NCBI RefSeq assembly: GCF_041927875.1
Contig: NZ_JBHFHN010000001.1
From: Paracoccus sp041927875
GTDB taxonomy: Bacteria > Pseudomonadota > Alphaproteobacteria > Rhodobacterales > Rhodobacteraceae
Length of the DNA stretch: 64,000 bases
Reading direction: 5' to 3' (one strand)
Of the stretch, positions 37,088-46,221 are shown piece after piece. The position numbers were made by a program, and so were the translations under genes. The notes under the pieces were generated by a model, which was given only the letters and a program-made list of their open reading frames with translations, was not told where the DNA came from and did not search any database. The first letter of the stretch is position 1; each line of letters opens with the position of its first letter.

Positions 37088-37197
37088 ACGCTCACAGATA
37101 ATGTGAAGGTCGCCTCTTATCCAATTGATCTGACACGCGTTTCCGTTTTGGCGGCCGGATCACAGCGGATCTTCACAATGACCATGAAGATCGCCCC

Positions 37198-38355
37198 CTA
37201 GATCGCTGATTTTCCAGCCTTGTTCAGCCGCGCGAGCGCGGGCAGGATCAGCACCAGCAGCAGCGCGATGGCGGCAAAGGCCCAGCGCAGGCTGGCGCCC
37301 TCGGCCACCAGGCCCAGAAGCGGGGGGCCGACGAAGAAGCCGGTGAAGCCGATCATCCAGGCGCGCGCGATGGACAGCGCGCGGACCTCGGGGGCGACAC
37401 CGCGCGCCAGCAGCGAATTGGCCGAAGGCACGACCACCGCCACGCCAAGTCCCAGTGCCGCCATCCCCGCCAGCGCCACCCCTGCGACCGGCGCCAGTGA
37501 AACCGCCAGCGCGCCCAGGACGGCAAACAGCACCGAGGCGAGGATCAGCCGCGCCTCGCCCAGGCGGATGGCCAGCGCCTGCCCCATCAGCCGCCCGATC
37601 CCCATGGTCAGTGCGAACATCGCCGGGCCGAAGGCGCTGTGCCCGGCGGCCACGCCCAGGCTGCGCTCAAAGTGCAGCGCCGACCAGCTTTCAGTACCGT
37701 TTTCCGCGACAAAGGACAAAAACAGGATCGCGGCGGCGGGCAGGACGACCGCCCAGGGCAGTCCGCGCGGGGTCGGCTGCGCGCCCGGCTGTTGCGGCGC
37801 GGGCGCAGGTGCTGCGCGCAGGTCCACGGTCAGCAGGCCCAGGCAGGCCAGGATCATCATCATCGCCAAAGCCGAGGTCCAGTAGCCCGCACCAAACCCG
37901 CGGATCGCCCCCGCCAACCCCGCCGCCCCCGCCAGCGACAGCGAAAACACCGCGTGGTTCAGGTTCATCAGCGGCCGGGCGTGGCGGGTTTCCAGATCGG
38001 CGATGCGCAGGTTCGCGGCGATGTCGATCAGCGACATGCTGGCGCCCACCGCCAGCATGGTCAGGGCAAAACTGACCGGCCCGGTGATCCCCACCGGCAG
38101 GAACACCACCATCGCCAGAAGCCCCGCCCCCAGCGGCAGCAGCACCGGCCCAAGCGCCCGATCCAGCCGCGGCACCAGCGCCATCGCCGCCATACCGCCC
38201 ACCGCCGACAGCACCATCAGCGCCCCGAACCGGGCATCGCCCACCCCGGCCTGCGCCTTGATCTGCGGCAGCCAGGCCGCGAAATTGCCCCAGAAGGCAC
38301 CGATGGCCGCAAGTGCTGCAGCGGGCGCGCGCGACAGGCGCAGATCGTTCAACAT
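37198..38355 (-). CDS. Major facilitator superfamily transporter
   Basis: A 385-residue membrane protein with twelve predicted helices. After the first helix (AAALAAIGAFWGNFAAWLPQIK) comes the loop 2/3 region with RFGALMVLSAVGGMAAMALVPRLDRALG. An acidic FLSFVAENGTESWSALHFER segment lies in the second half. The pattern resembles the YbjJ-like or fucose-permease-like MFS branch, but no substrate can be assigned. I start it at ATG 38355 (MLNDLRLSRAPAAA). It is convergent with lldD and divergent from rplY. Confidence 0.85.
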   Translation of the reverse strand: MLNDLRLSRAPAAALAAIGAFWGNFAAWLPQIKAQAGVGDARFGALMVLSAVGGMAAMALVPRLDRALGPVLLPLGAGLLAMVVFLPVGITGPVSFALTMLAVGASMSLIDIAANLRIADLETRHARPLMNLNHAVFSLSLAGAAGLAGAIRGFGAGYWTSALAMMMILACLGLLTVDLRAAPAPAPQQPGAQPTPRGLPWAVVLPAAAILFLSFVAENGTESWSALHFERSLGVAAGHSAFGPAMFALTMGIGRLMGQALAIRLGEARLILASVLFAVLGALAVSLAPVAGVALAGMAALGLGVAVVVPSANSLLARGVAPEVRALSIARAWMIGFTGFFVGPPLLGLVAEGASLRWAFAAIALLLVLILPALARLNKAGKSAI

Positions 38356-38540
38356 GATGGCCCTTCCGATGCTTCCAAAGCGGTTTGAATGACTGTAGAC
38401 GAAGCCGGTCAACCCCGCAATGGCCCGACCGCGACGACCGCCACCGCCAGCCCTTGCCAAAGCGGGCGATCCCGGCTATGGGCAGCCTTTCCCGGCCCTG
38501 CACCCTTGGAGGAGGGCCGTTTTCTGTAAGGAGAAGACCA

Positions 38541-39161
38541 ATGGCAAAAGAGATCCCGAATCTCGAGGCTGTGGTGCGGACGGGGACAGGCAAGGGGGCC
38601 GCCCGTCAAGCCCGTCGTGAGGGCTACGTTCCCGGCATCGTTTACGGCGACGGCAAAGACCCGCAGCCGATCAACCTGGCGTATTACCCACTGCTGGCCA
38701 AGCTGAAGGCCGGCCGGTTCCTGTCGACCCTGTGGAACCTGAAGGTCGAGGGCCAGGACGACGTGCGCGTGATCTGCCGCGGCGTGCAGCGCGACGTGGT
38801 GAAAGACCTGCCGACGCATGTCGACCTGATGCGCCTGCACCGCAATAGCCGCATCAACCTGTTCATCCACGTGACCTTTGAAAACCACGAGAAATCGCCG
38901 GGCCTGAAGCGCGGCGGCACGCTGGTCGTGGTCCGCCCCGAGGTCGAACTGGAAGTGCTGGCCGGTGACATCCCCGATCACATCACCGTCGATCTGTCGG
39001 GCAAGGACATCGGCGACGTGATCCACATTCAGGACATCACCCTGCCGAACGGCGCCAAGCCGACCATCGCGCGCAACTTTGTCATCGCCAATATCGGCGC
39101 GCCCTCGGGCCTGCGTTCGGCTGACAATGCCGAAGCCGAGGAAGGCGAAGCCGAGGCCTGA
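38541..39161 (+). CDS. rplY: 50S ribosomal protein L25/general stress protein Ctc
   Basis: A 206-residue protein that binds 5S rRNA. The N-terminal L25 domain contains GTGKGAARQARREGYVPGIVYG and the beta-barrel follows; the C-terminal Ctc/TL5 domain extends to an acidic tail (NAEAEEGEAEA). A strong AAGGAG ribosome-binding site precedes the ATG at 38541. It is followed by a terminator and then pth, the usual rplY-pth neighbourhood. Confidence 0.95.
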   Translation: MAKEIPNLEAVVRTGTGKGAARQARREGYVPGIVYGDGKDPQPINLAYYPLLAKLKAGRFLSTLWNLKVEGQDDVRVICRGVQRDVVKDLPTHVDLMRLHRNSRINLFIHVTFENHEKSPGLKRGGTLVVVRPEVELEVLAGDIPDHITVDLSGKDIGDVIHIQDITLPNGAKPTIARNFVIANIGAPSGLRSADNAEAEEGEAEA

Positions 39162-39184
39162 TCCGTCCGGGTCACGCGAACAGG

Positions 39185-39214
39185 CGGGCGGGGGTTTCCC
39201 CGCCCGTTTTCTTT
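39185..39214 (+). terminator. Rho-independent terminator between rplY and pth
   Basis: A 9-bp stem, CGGGCGGGG (39185-39193) with CCCCGCCCG (39198-39206), has a GTTT loop and is followed by TTTTCTTT. It should reduce or end readthrough from rplY into pth, which then needs readthrough or its own promoter. Confidence 0.88.
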
Positions 39215-39242
39215 GGGCAGGATGGCAACAGGGAGGGGCGAC

Positions 39243-39920
39243 ATGCAGCTTTGGGTTGGTCTGGGCAATCCCGGCGCGCAATATGCGGGCCATCGCCACA
39301 ACATCGGCTTCATGGCGATCGACGCGATTGCCGATCGCCATGCGGCGGGGCCGTGGCGGGTCAAGTTCCAGGGGCAGTTGGCCGAGGCGCGGATCGGCGC
39401 GGGCAAGATCTGGCTGCTGAAGCCGCAGACCTTCATGAACCTCTCTGGGCAATCGGTGGGCGAGGCGATGCGCTTTCACAAGCTGACCCCGGCCGATGTG
39501 GTTGTTTTCCATGACGAACTTGACCTTGCGCCGGGGCGGTTGCGGATGAAGGCGGGCGGCGGTCACGCGGGTCACAACGGGTTGCGGTCGATCACCCAGC
39601 ATATCGGCGATGGCTTTCGCCGGGTGCGGCTGGGCATCGGCCATCCCGGCCACAAGGATCGCGTGGCGGGCTATGTGCTGTCGGATTTCGCCAAGGCCGA
39701 TCAGGATTGGCTGGCACCGCTGCTGGATGAGGTGGCGCGGGCCGCCGATCACCTGTCGGCAGGCGATGACGCGCGGTTTCAATCGGCGGTGATGCAGGCG
39801 CTGACCCCACAGCGTCCCGGAAAGCCCGCGCCCGAGGTGGCGAAAGCCGCGCCCGAACCCCAGCCCGAGGCACCCGCCGCGTCAAAGCTGGATCAGTTGC
39901 TGGCCCGGTTTCGGCGCTGA
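39243..39920 (+). CDS. pth: Peptidyl-tRNA hydrolase
   Basis: A 225-residue enzyme that releases tRNA from prematurely dropped peptidyl-tRNA. The catalytic His lies in YAGHRHNIGF; WVGLGNPGAQY, KPQTFMNLSGQSVG and FHDELDLAPG are further signatures, with GGGHAGHNGLRS near the centre. The start is ATG 39243 (MQLWVGLGNPG). The C-terminus carries an additional Ala/Pro-rich linker and a short basic helix (KLDQLLARFRR) beyond the catalytic domain, common in this group. Confidence 0.95.
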   Translation: MQLWVGLGNPGAQYAGHRHNIGFMAIDAIADRHAAGPWRVKFQGQLAEARIGAGKIWLLKPQTFMNLSGQSVGEAMRFHKLTPADVVVFHDELDLAPGRLRMKAGGGHAGHNGLRSITQHIGDGFRRVRLGIGHPGHKDRVAGYVLSDFAKADQDWLAPLLDEVARAADHLSAGDDARFQSAVMQALTPQRPGKPAPEVAKAAPEPQPEAPAASKLDQLLARFRR

Positions 39921-39926
39921 TCCCGG

Positions 39927-40000
39927 CACCGGGCGGGGCCGCCCGGTGGTGGTGTCGCTGCGTATTTGGGCAAGAAAGAAGGGCCAGTCGCGGCCCCCCT
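39927..40000. terminator. Convergent terminator region between pth and aroA
   Basis: Two hairpins and one gene-end element are packed here. The first is a 10-bp palindrome, CACCGGGCGG (39927-39936) with CCGCCCGGTG (39939-39948). The second is GGGCC (39981-39985) with GGCCC (39992-39996); read leftward it is followed by CTTCTTTCTTG, a T-rich tract suited to ending aroA transcripts. Between them lies TATTTGGGCAAGAAAGAAG (39962-39980). Confidence 0.75.
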
Positions 40001-40001
40001 T

Positions 40002-41345
40002 TCACACGCGTTCGATCCTGGCACCAAGCGCGGCCATCAAACCCTCGAACGCCGGGAAGCTGGTGGCGATGGGGCTGGCGTCATCGACGGTGACGGCATG
40101 TTTCGCGGCCAGGCCCAGCACCAGGAAGGACATGGCGATGCGGTGATCCAGATGGCTTTTGCAGGTCGCCCCGCCACGCACGCCGTCGGCCCCGCGACCA
40201 TGCACGGTCATCATGTCCTCGGCCTCGTCCACGGCCACGCCGCAGGCCTCGAGGCCGCGCGCCATGGCGTCGATCCGGTCGCTTTCCTTGACGCGCAATT
40301 CGCGCACGCCGCGCATGACGGTCGGGCCTTCGGCAAAGGCCGCGATGACCGACAGGATCGGGAACTCATCGATCATGCTGGCGGCGCGCTCGGCCGGCAC
40401 CTCGACGCCCTTCAGGCTGCTGGCGCGAACGCGCAGATCGGCCACCGGCTCACCGCCTTCCTCGCGCGGGTTTTCAAAGGCGATGTCGGCGCCCATGTCG
40501 ACCAGGGTGGTGTAAAGCCCGTTGCGGGTCGGGTTCTGGCTGACGCCGGGCACCAGAATGTCAGAGCCCGGCACGATCAGCGCCGCCGCCACCGGGAAGG
40601 CCGCGGATGAGGGGTCGCGCGGCACCGCCACGGTCTGCGGGCGCAGCTCGGGCTGGCCGGTCAGGATGATGGCGCGGCCCTGATCGGTCATTTCGCTGCG
40701 GATCTGCGCACCAAATCCCGCCAGCATCCGTTCGGTATGATCGCGCGTCGCCTCTGGCTCGATCACCACGGTTTCGCCGGGCGCGTTCAGCCCCGCCAGC
40801 AGGATCGCGGATTTCACCTGCGCCGAGGGCACCGGCAGCGCATAGCGCACCGGCTGCGCCAGCCCGGCGCCGACGATGGTCATCGGCAGCCGACCACCGG
40901 CGCGGCCAAAGGCGCGGGCGCCAAACAGCGACAAGGGGTCGGTGACGCGGCCCATCGGGCGCTTGGTCAGGCTGGCATCGCCGGTGAAGGTGGCGGTGAT
41001 CGGCGTCGTCGCCATCGCCCCCATGATCAGCCGCACCCCGGTGCCGGAATTGCCGCAATCGATGACCTGATCAGGTTCGCTGAACCCGCCGACGCCCACG
41101 CCATCGACCGTCCATTCCCCCGCGCCCAGCCGGTTCACCCGCGCCCCAAAAGCCGCCATGGCGCGGGCGGTATCCAGCACGTCCTGCCCTTCCAAAAGGC
41201 CGGTCACATGGGTGCGGCCCACCGACAAGGCGCCAAAGATCAGCGCGCGGTGGCTGATCGACTTGTCGCCCGGCACCTCGGCCACGCCGGACAACGGACC
41301 CGAGACCCGCGCCACCATCGGAATTGCCACGTCATGCCCGGCCAT
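40002..41345 (-). CDS. aroA: 3-phosphoshikimate 1-carboxyvinyltransferase (EPSP synthase, class II)
   Basis: A 447-residue shikimate-pathway enzyme joining shikimate-3-phosphate and PEP. VPGDKSISHRALI, GDASLTKRPMGRV, SAQVKSAILLAGLN, TRDHTERMLAGFG and LRVKESDRI follow the CP4-like class II pattern throughout. The PEP-site loop reads CGNSGTGVRL, with Gly about residue 101 where the glyphosate-insensitive CP4 enzyme has Ala100. The ATG at 41345 is preceded by AAGGGGG. It is downstream of trmB on the same strand, separated by a gene-end element. Confidence 0.95.
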   Translation of the reverse strand: MAGHDVAIPMVARVSGPLSGVAEVPGDKSISHRALIFGALSVGRTHVTGLLEGQDVLDTARAMAAFGARVNRLGAGEWTVDGVGVGGFSEPDQVIDCGNSGTGVRLIMGAMATTPITATFTGDASLTKRPMGRVTDPLSLFGARAFGRAGGRLPMTIVGAGLAQPVRYALPVPSAQVKSAILLAGLNAPGETVVIEPEATRDHTERMLAGFGAQIRSEMTDQGRAIILTGQPELRPQTVAVPRDPSSAAFPVAAALIVPGSDILVPGVSQNPTRNGLYTTLVDMGADIAFENPREEGGEPVADLRVRASSLKGVEVPAERAASMIDEFPILSVIAAFAEGPTVMRGVRELRVKESDRIDAMARGLEACGVAVDEAEDMMTVHGRGADGVRGGATCKSHLDHRIAMSFLVLGLAAKHAVTVDDASPIATSFPAFEGLMAALGARIERV

Positions 41346-41360
41346 CTCGCGCCCCCTTGC

Positions 41361-41383
41361 CCTTCTTTCTTGTCCAAATACGC
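41361..41383 (-). repeat. TATTTGG gene-end element between trmB and aroA
   Basis: On the minus strand this reads TATTTGGACAAGAAAGAAG, 9 bp after the trmB stop and shortly before the aroA start. It is the cleanest single copy of the element seen at 2798, 14103, 37065 and 39960. Here it is not attached to a recognisable hairpin and lies between same-strand genes. Confidence 0.75.
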
Positions 41384-41391
41384 ATCCGCAC

Positions 41392-42108
41392 CTACCGCTT
41401 GCGGAAGGTCAGATAATGCGGCACCCGGCCTTCCCGCAGCGCCTTTTGCTCATACCGGGTCGAGTGCCAGTCGTCCCACGGCGTGCCGCCCTGATCCAGC
41501 AGATCAAAGCCCGCGGGCGGCACTTCCTCAAGCGTCTGGCGGACATAATCGGGAATGTCGGTGGCCACGCGGAACTCGGCCCCCGGTGCCAGCACGCGGT
41601 GCAGCGGCGCCAGATGCTCGGGTGTCACGAAGCGGCGGCGGTGATGGCGCGCCTTGGGCCAGGGGTCGGGATAGTTCAGAAACGCCTTCTCGACCCGGCC
41701 TTCGGGCAGCACGTCGAACAGATCGCGCGCATCGCCCGGATGGATGCGCAGATTGGTCACGCCCGCCCGCTTGATCCGCCCGACCAGCATCGCCACGCCA
41801 TTCACGAACGGCTCGGCCCCGATGATCGAGACCTGCGGATAGCGCGCCGCCATATGCACCAGATGCTCACCGCCGCCAAAGCCGATTTCCACCCACAAAG
41901 GCCCCGGCGCCCAAGTCAGGTCGGCGGGCTGGCGGGTCGGGTTCTCGTCCCAGCCGACACCCGGCAGGCGCAGATGTTGCAGATCCTCGGCCAGATAGGT
42001 CTTTTGGCTGGCGCGCAGCGTCTTGCCATGGGTGCGGCCATAGAAATTGCGGCGCGGACGGCCGGTGGCGTCGGTTTGCTGCGGGGTCGGTTCGGATGCG
42101 TCACTCAT
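41392..42108 (-). CDS. trmB: tRNA (guanine-N7-)-methyltransferase
   Basis: A 238-residue SAM-dependent enzyme methylating G46 in the tRNA variable loop. The SAM site is WVEIGFGGGEHL, followed by IIGAEPFVNGVAML, and the family motif FLNYPDPWPKARHHRRR is intact, as is the C-terminal STRYEQKALREGR. I start it at ATG 42108 (MSDASEPTPQQT). Ten bp separate it from lnt upstream on the same strand. Confidence 0.94.
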   Translation of the reverse strand: MSDASEPTPQQTDATGRPRRNFYGRTHGKTLRASQKTYLAEDLQHLRLPGVGWDENPTRQPADLTWAPGPLWVEIGFGGGEHLVHMAARYPQVSIIGAEPFVNGVAMLVGRIKRAGVTNLRIHPGDARDLFDVLPEGRVEKAFLNYPDPWPKARHHRRRFVTPEHLAPLHRVLAPGAEFRVATDIPDYVRQTLEEVPPAGFDLLDQGGTPWDDWHSTRYEQKALREGRVPHYLTFRKR

Positions 42109-42118
42109 GGCGCGCGGC

Positions 42119-43603
42119 TTAGGCTGGCCTGCGGCGCAAGGCAAGAGCCAGCAGCGCCAGCACCAGCACGGCCAGCAGCGGGCCATCACCCAGCCGCGCA
42201 TAAAGCGTGGGCGGCAAAGGCGCGGGCAAGGCGTGGTCGATGAACCCCGCCTGCCCCAGCGGCAGGCTGGCCAGCAGCCGCCCGCGCCCGTCGATCACCG
42301 CCGAGACCCCGGTATTGGCCGCGCGCAAGACCGGCAGGCCGTTTTCCACCGCCCGCAGCCGCGCCTGCGCCAGATGCTGATAAGGCCCTGCCGCCTGCCC
42401 GAACCAGGCGTCATTGGTGGCGTTGAACAGCCAGTCGGGGCGGTCGCTGCCCCCCCGCACATGCCGGGGAAAGATCGCCTCATAGCAGATCAGGGGTTGC
42501 ATCCGCCCGCCCTGCCCCGGCCCAAGGTCGATGACCGCAGGCCCAGGACCGGCGCTGTAGCCACCGCCATTCTGCGCGGCAAAGGCCGACAGGCCGGTGG
42601 TCATCAGCACACCTTCCAGCGGGATATATTCGCCAAAGGGAACCAGATGGAACTTGTCATAGACGGCGCCGATCTGCCCGCCCGCATCAATCATCGCCAG
42701 GCTGTTGTAGAACCGCCGCCCCTCAAGCCGCTGGATGCCAAGCGCGACCGGCGCGCCGCCCGCAGCCTCCGAGATCATCGCAAGCCCCGCGCCGGGCATG
42801 TCCAGCAGGAAATTGACGGCAGTTTCAGGCCACAGGATCAGCGCAGGCCGATCCAATTGGCCGGGCGCGGCGGTCATCGCCAGCGAGCGATCGAAGATCA
42901 CCTGGCTTTCCACCGGATCCCATTTCAGATGCTGCGCGGCATTGGGCTGGATCAACCGCACGACGGGACCATCGGGGGCCGCGACCGGCTGCGCCAGCCG
43001 CGCCGAGCCAAGGCCAAAGGCCAGTGCGATCAGGGTGAAACCTGCGACCGCGCCCACCCCCTGCCCGCGCGCGCCACGGCCGATCACCGGCAAGGCGGCA
43101 GCGACACAGACCAGCACCGACAGCGCCAAGGCCCCGCCCCAGGCGGCGATCTGCATGGCGGGCGTGCCGATCAGCACATGCCCGGTCAGCGCCCAGGGCA
43201 GGCCGGTGAAGATCCAGCCGCGCAGCGCATCGCTGGCCACCAGTGCCAGCGCGACGGCCAGCACACCGCCGATGCGCCGCCCGATCCCCGCGGCCAAGGC
43301 CCAGAACAAGGCCATGCCCCCCGCCATCATCAGCAGCGCAAAGGGTGCCATCCAGCCGTGGCGTTCGGGTTCCACCAGGAACGGATCGACGATCCAGAAC
43401 ATCGCCGCCGCGAAATGGCCGGTGCCCGCCCACCAGCCGCGCCGCGCCGCAATCCGCCATCCGGGCGCGCGTGCGACGCACCAGAAGATCAGCGACAGCG
43501 CCGGGATCGCGGCATACCAAGCCCCCCAGGGGGCCTGCCCCAGCGCCACGACCGCGCCAAGCGCCAGCAACGCCAGCGCGCGCCACAGCGCAGGACGCCT
43601 CAT
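42119..43603 (-). CDS. lnt: Apolipoprotein N-acyltransferase
   Basis: A 494-residue inner-membrane enzyme that adds the third acyl chain to lipoproteins. About six N-terminal helices are followed by a periplasmic nitrilase-like domain with the catalytic triad: Glu in LILWPETAVNF, Lys in YDKFHLVPFGEYIP and Cys in PLICYEAIFP. A last C-terminal helix (LLAVLVLALLALALRR) closes the protein. It overlaps corC by 4 bp, giving the conserved ybeY-corC-lnt order. Confidence 0.94.
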   Translation of the reverse strand: MRRPALWRALALLALGAVVALGQAPWGAWYAAIPALSLIFWCVARAPGWRIAARRGWWAGTGHFAAAMFWIVDPFLVEPERHGWMAPFALLMMAGGMALFWALAAGIGRRIGGVLAVALALVASDALRGWIFTGLPWALTGHVLIGTPAMQIAAWGGALALSVLVCVAAALPVIGRGARGQGVGAVAGFTLIALAFGLGSARLAQPVAAPDGPVVRLIQPNAAQHLKWDPVESQVIFDRSLAMTAAPGQLDRPALILWPETAVNFLLDMPGAGLAMISEAAGGAPVALGIQRLEGRRFYNSLAMIDAGGQIGAVYDKFHLVPFGEYIPLEGVLMTTGLSAFAAQNGGGYSAGPGPAVIDLGPGQGGRMQPLICYEAIFPRHVRGGSDRPDWLFNATNDAWFGQAAGPYQHLAQARLRAVENGLPVLRAANTGVSAVIDGRGRLLASLPLGQAGFIDHALPAPLPPTLYARLGDGPLLAVLVLALLALALRRRPA

Positions 43604-44520
43604 GCGGCGCCAGCGTCGACGGAGGCCGCGCCGTCGGGCAGCCGCACCCGCAGCCGCTTGATGCGGCGCAGGTCGGCATCGACCACCTCGAACTCGGCGC
43701 CGGTGTCATGGGGGATGACCTCGCCGCGCGCAGGCACCCGGCCCGTCAGCTTGAACACCAGCCCGCCCAGAGTGTCGACCTCCTCGGCATCCTCGGCCCC
43801 GACCAGCGCCATGCCGATCTCGGTTTCAAAATCCGCCAGCGGCGCGCGGGCCTGCACCAGATATTGCCCGGGCTTTTCCTGCTTCCACAGGTTGTCCTCG
43901 GCCTCATCATGTTCGTCGTCGATCTCGCCGATCACCTGTTCGACCAGATCCTCCAGCGTGATCAGCCCGTCGACCCCGCCATATTCGTCGATCACCAGCG
44001 CCATATGGATGCGCTGCGCCTGCATCTTTTGCAGCAGCACGCCGATCGGCATCGAGGGCGGCACGAACAGCAAAGGCCGCAGCAGGCTGCGCAGGCTGAA
44101 CCGCTTGCCCGGCGTGCCGAAACCATGGGTCAGCGCCAGATCCTTCAGGTGGATCAGCCCCAGCGGGCTGTCCAGCGTGCCCTTGAACACCGGGATGCGG
44201 CTATAGCCATGTTCGCGGAACACCTCGACCAGATCATCCTTGCCGATGGTGACGGGGACGGCGGTGATTTCCACCTTGGGGATCGCCACGTCATCGACGC
44301 GCTTGGCGCGCAGGTTCATCAGGCCGGGCTGATCGGCGGGGCGCGGCGGGGGCGGCTCGTCGGTCTCGGCATCGGGGGGGCTGAACACGCCGCGAAGGCG
44401 CGAGAACAGGTTGCGCCCCTCACGCGGGGGGCGACTGTCGCCTTCGTCGGCCGGGTCGGAACCCGCCGGGGCGGGGGTGGTCGCGGGGGATTGGGTCTGG
44501 TCCTGCATGGCCTTCGTCAC
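43600..44520 (-). CDS. corC: CBS-domain protein, CorC/HlyC family
   Basis: A 306-residue cytoplasmic protein with a proline-rich N-terminus, two CBS domains (around GYSRIPVFKGTLDSPLGLIH and MALVIDEYGGVDGLITLEDL) and a C-terminal CorC_HlyC domain with GGLVFKLTGRVP and a DLRRIKRLRV end. It lacks the membrane DUF21 part of the longer relatives. The start is GTG 44520, overlapping the ybeY stop as GTGA; ATG 44508 is an alternative. The role, magnesium/cobalt efflux support, is by family only. Confidence 0.9.
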   Translation of the reverse strand: MTKAMQDQTQSPATTPAPAGSDPADEGDSRPPREGRNLFSRLRGVFSPPDAETDEPPPPRPADQPGLMNLRAKRVDDVAIPKVEITAVPVTIGKDDLVEVFREHGYSRIPVFKGTLDSPLGLIHLKDLALTHGFGTPGKRFSLRSLLRPLLFVPPSMPIGVLLQKMQAQRIHMALVIDEYGGVDGLITLEDLVEQVIGEIDDEHDEAEDNLWKQEKPGQYLVQARAPLADFETEIGMALVGAEDAEEVDTLGGLVFKLTGRVPARGEVIPHDTGAEFEVVDADLRRIKRLRVRLPDGAASVDAGAA

Positions 44521-45044
44521 TGATGATGATCGGCATATGGGTCAGCCAGCCCCATCTGCGCAAGGATTCGCGTCTCGGTTCCTTCCATCAGCGTGGCATC
44601 GCCGTCACGAATGTGATCATAACCAAGCAGATGCAGCGTGGCATGGACGATCAGATGGGTGACGTGATCGGCCATGGGCTTGCCCGCCTCGGCCGCCTCA
44701 TGCGCGCAGGTGTCATAGGCGATGGCGATGTCGCCCAGCGGTTCGGGATCGTCAGGATCGCCGGGATCGGGGGCGTCCGGGCGGTCGCCGTCGCGCTCCG
44801 CGCCCCGCTCCTCGGCGGGCCAGGACAGCACGTTGGTCGGCTGCGGCTTGCCGCGGAAATCGGCGTTAAGCGCCGCGATCCGGGCATCGTCACAGGCCAG
44901 CAGGCTGATTTCAAAGCCGTCCGCATCCAGCCCCTGATCGGCCAGCGTGGCACGCGCCGCCACCTCGGCCAGGGCTTCAAGGCCCGCATCCGACCAGCGG
45001 GGATCCTCGATCACCGGGTCAACCAGCAGCTTCGTCACGGTCAT
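44517..45044 (-). CDS. ybeY: Endoribonuclease/rRNA maturation factor YbeY
   Basis: A 175-residue metal-dependent RNase involved in 16S rRNA 3'-end processing and ribosome quality control. The zinc-binding motif HLIVHATLHLLGYDH is intact and the LNADFRGKPQPTNVLSWP region precedes it. A Pro/Asp-rich insertion (around DAPDPGDPDDPEP) makes it slightly long. The ATG at 45044 lies 26 bp inside the end of phoH, so translation is probably coupled. Confidence 0.93.
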   Translation of the reverse strand: MTVTKLLVDPVIEDPRWSDAGLEALAEVAARATLADQGLDADGFEISLLACDDARIAALNADFRGKPQPTNVLSWPAEERGAERDGDRPDAPDPGDPDDPEPLGDIAIAYDTCAHEAAEAGKPMADHVTHLIVHATLHLLGYDHIRDGDATLMEGTETRILAQMGLADPYADHHQ

Positions 45045-46020
45045 AGGCCTGAATGATGCGCGCGACCAGGGGGTGACGAACCACGTCCTTGGCGGTGAAA
45101 TAGTTGAAGCTGATGCCCTTGACGCCATCAAGGATGCGTTCGGCATCGGCCAGACCCGAGGCGACACCGCGCGGCAGGTCGATTTGCGTGCGGTCCCCGG
45201 TGATGACCATGCGCGAGCCTTCGCCCAGTCGCGTCAGGAACATCTTCATCTGCATCGTCGTGGCGTTCTGCGCCTCGTCCAGCACGACGAAGGCATTGGC
45301 CAGCGTCCGCCCGCGCATGAAGGCCAAAGGCGCGATCTCGATGCGCTTTTCCTCCATCAGCTTGGCAAGCTGCTTTTGCGGCAAAAAGTCGTTCAGCGCG
45401 TCATAGAGCGGCTGCATGTAGGGATCGACCTTTTCCTTCATGTCGCCGGGCAGAAAGCCCAGACGCTCACCCGCCTCGACCGCGGGGCGCGACAGGATGA
45501 TCTTGTCGACATGACCGCCGATCAGCATCGTCACGCCGACGGCGACCGCCAGATAGGTCTTGCCGGTGCCGGCCGGGCCGATGCCAAAGGCCAGTTCGTT
45601 CTGGAACAGGTTCATCACATAGTTCTTTTGCGCCTCGGTGCGCGGTTCGACCTGTTTCTTGCGGGTGCGGATCTCGAACTTGCCGGCGCCGAACATCTCA
45701 AGCTGTTCGTCGATGCCGGGCACATCGCTGGCGCTGTCGATCATGCGGATGGCGGCGTCGACCTCGGCGCCGTTGACGGGACGGCCCTGTTCCAAGCGCT
45801 CATAAAGACCGGTCAGCAGGCGGGCGGCGGCGGCCTGCGCCTCGGGCGTGCCGACGACGGCCAGTTGATTGCCGCGCCGCAGGATATGCACGCCCAACTG
45901 ATGTTCGATCTGCGCGAGGTTGCGATCATGCTGGCCGCACAGGTCGATCAGCAGGCGGTTGTCGGGGAACGACAGCAGGGTTTCGGGACTGGCGGCGGGG
46001 GTGATCGGGCTAAGACCCAA
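45019..46020 (-). CDS. phoH: PhoH-like ATPase
   Basis: A 333-residue protein with an N-terminal KH-like region (NLAQIEHQLGVHILRRGNQL) and a PhoH P-loop domain: GPAGTGKTYLAVAV (Walker A), FVVLDEAQNAT (Walker B) and TGDRTQIDLP. The start appears to be TTG 46020 (MGLSPITPAASPETLL); a GGAG sits seven bases upstream and no ATG fits the family N-terminus. It heads the phoH-ybeY-corC-lnt unit. Function is linked to RNA metabolism together with YbeY. Confidence 0.92.
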   Translation of the reverse strand: MGLSPITPAASPETLLSFPDNRLLIDLCGQHDRNLAQIEHQLGVHILRRGNQLAVVGTPEAQAAAARLLTGLYERLEQGRPVNGAEVDAAIRMIDSASDVPGIDEQLEMFGAGKFEIRTRKKQVEPRTEAQKNYVMNLFQNELAFGIGPAGTGKTYLAVAVGVTMLIGGHVDKIILSRPAVEAGERLGFLPGDMKEKVDPYMQPLYDALNDFLPQKQLAKLMEEKRIEIAPLAFMRGRTLANAFVVLDEAQNATTMQMKMFLTRLGEGSRMVITGDRTQIDLPRGVASGLADAERILDGVKGISFNYFTAKDVVRHPLVARIIQAYDRDEAAG

Positions 46021-46221
46021 GGGATGCTCCGGGCAGGGACGATTGCGGGGATGGTGCCAAGCAAGGCGGCGGGCTGCAAGTGTTAACCGAACGGGCGGCG
46101 GAAAGGTTCCGGGGCGGGGCTGCGCGACGGTCGGCGGCTCTGCGGCACATGCGCAACAGATCTGATCGGATCGGGCTGCGGTAATTTTAGTGATAGAAGA
46201 ATCAAACACGCTGTGGGTGTA

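Noticed and set aside
37100..37197. Similar GAAGGTCGCC and GAAGATCGCC strings in the lldD-MFS gap as an operator pair
   Set aside because: The similarity is only about ten bases with mismatches and could be chance; no symmetrical spacing was found.
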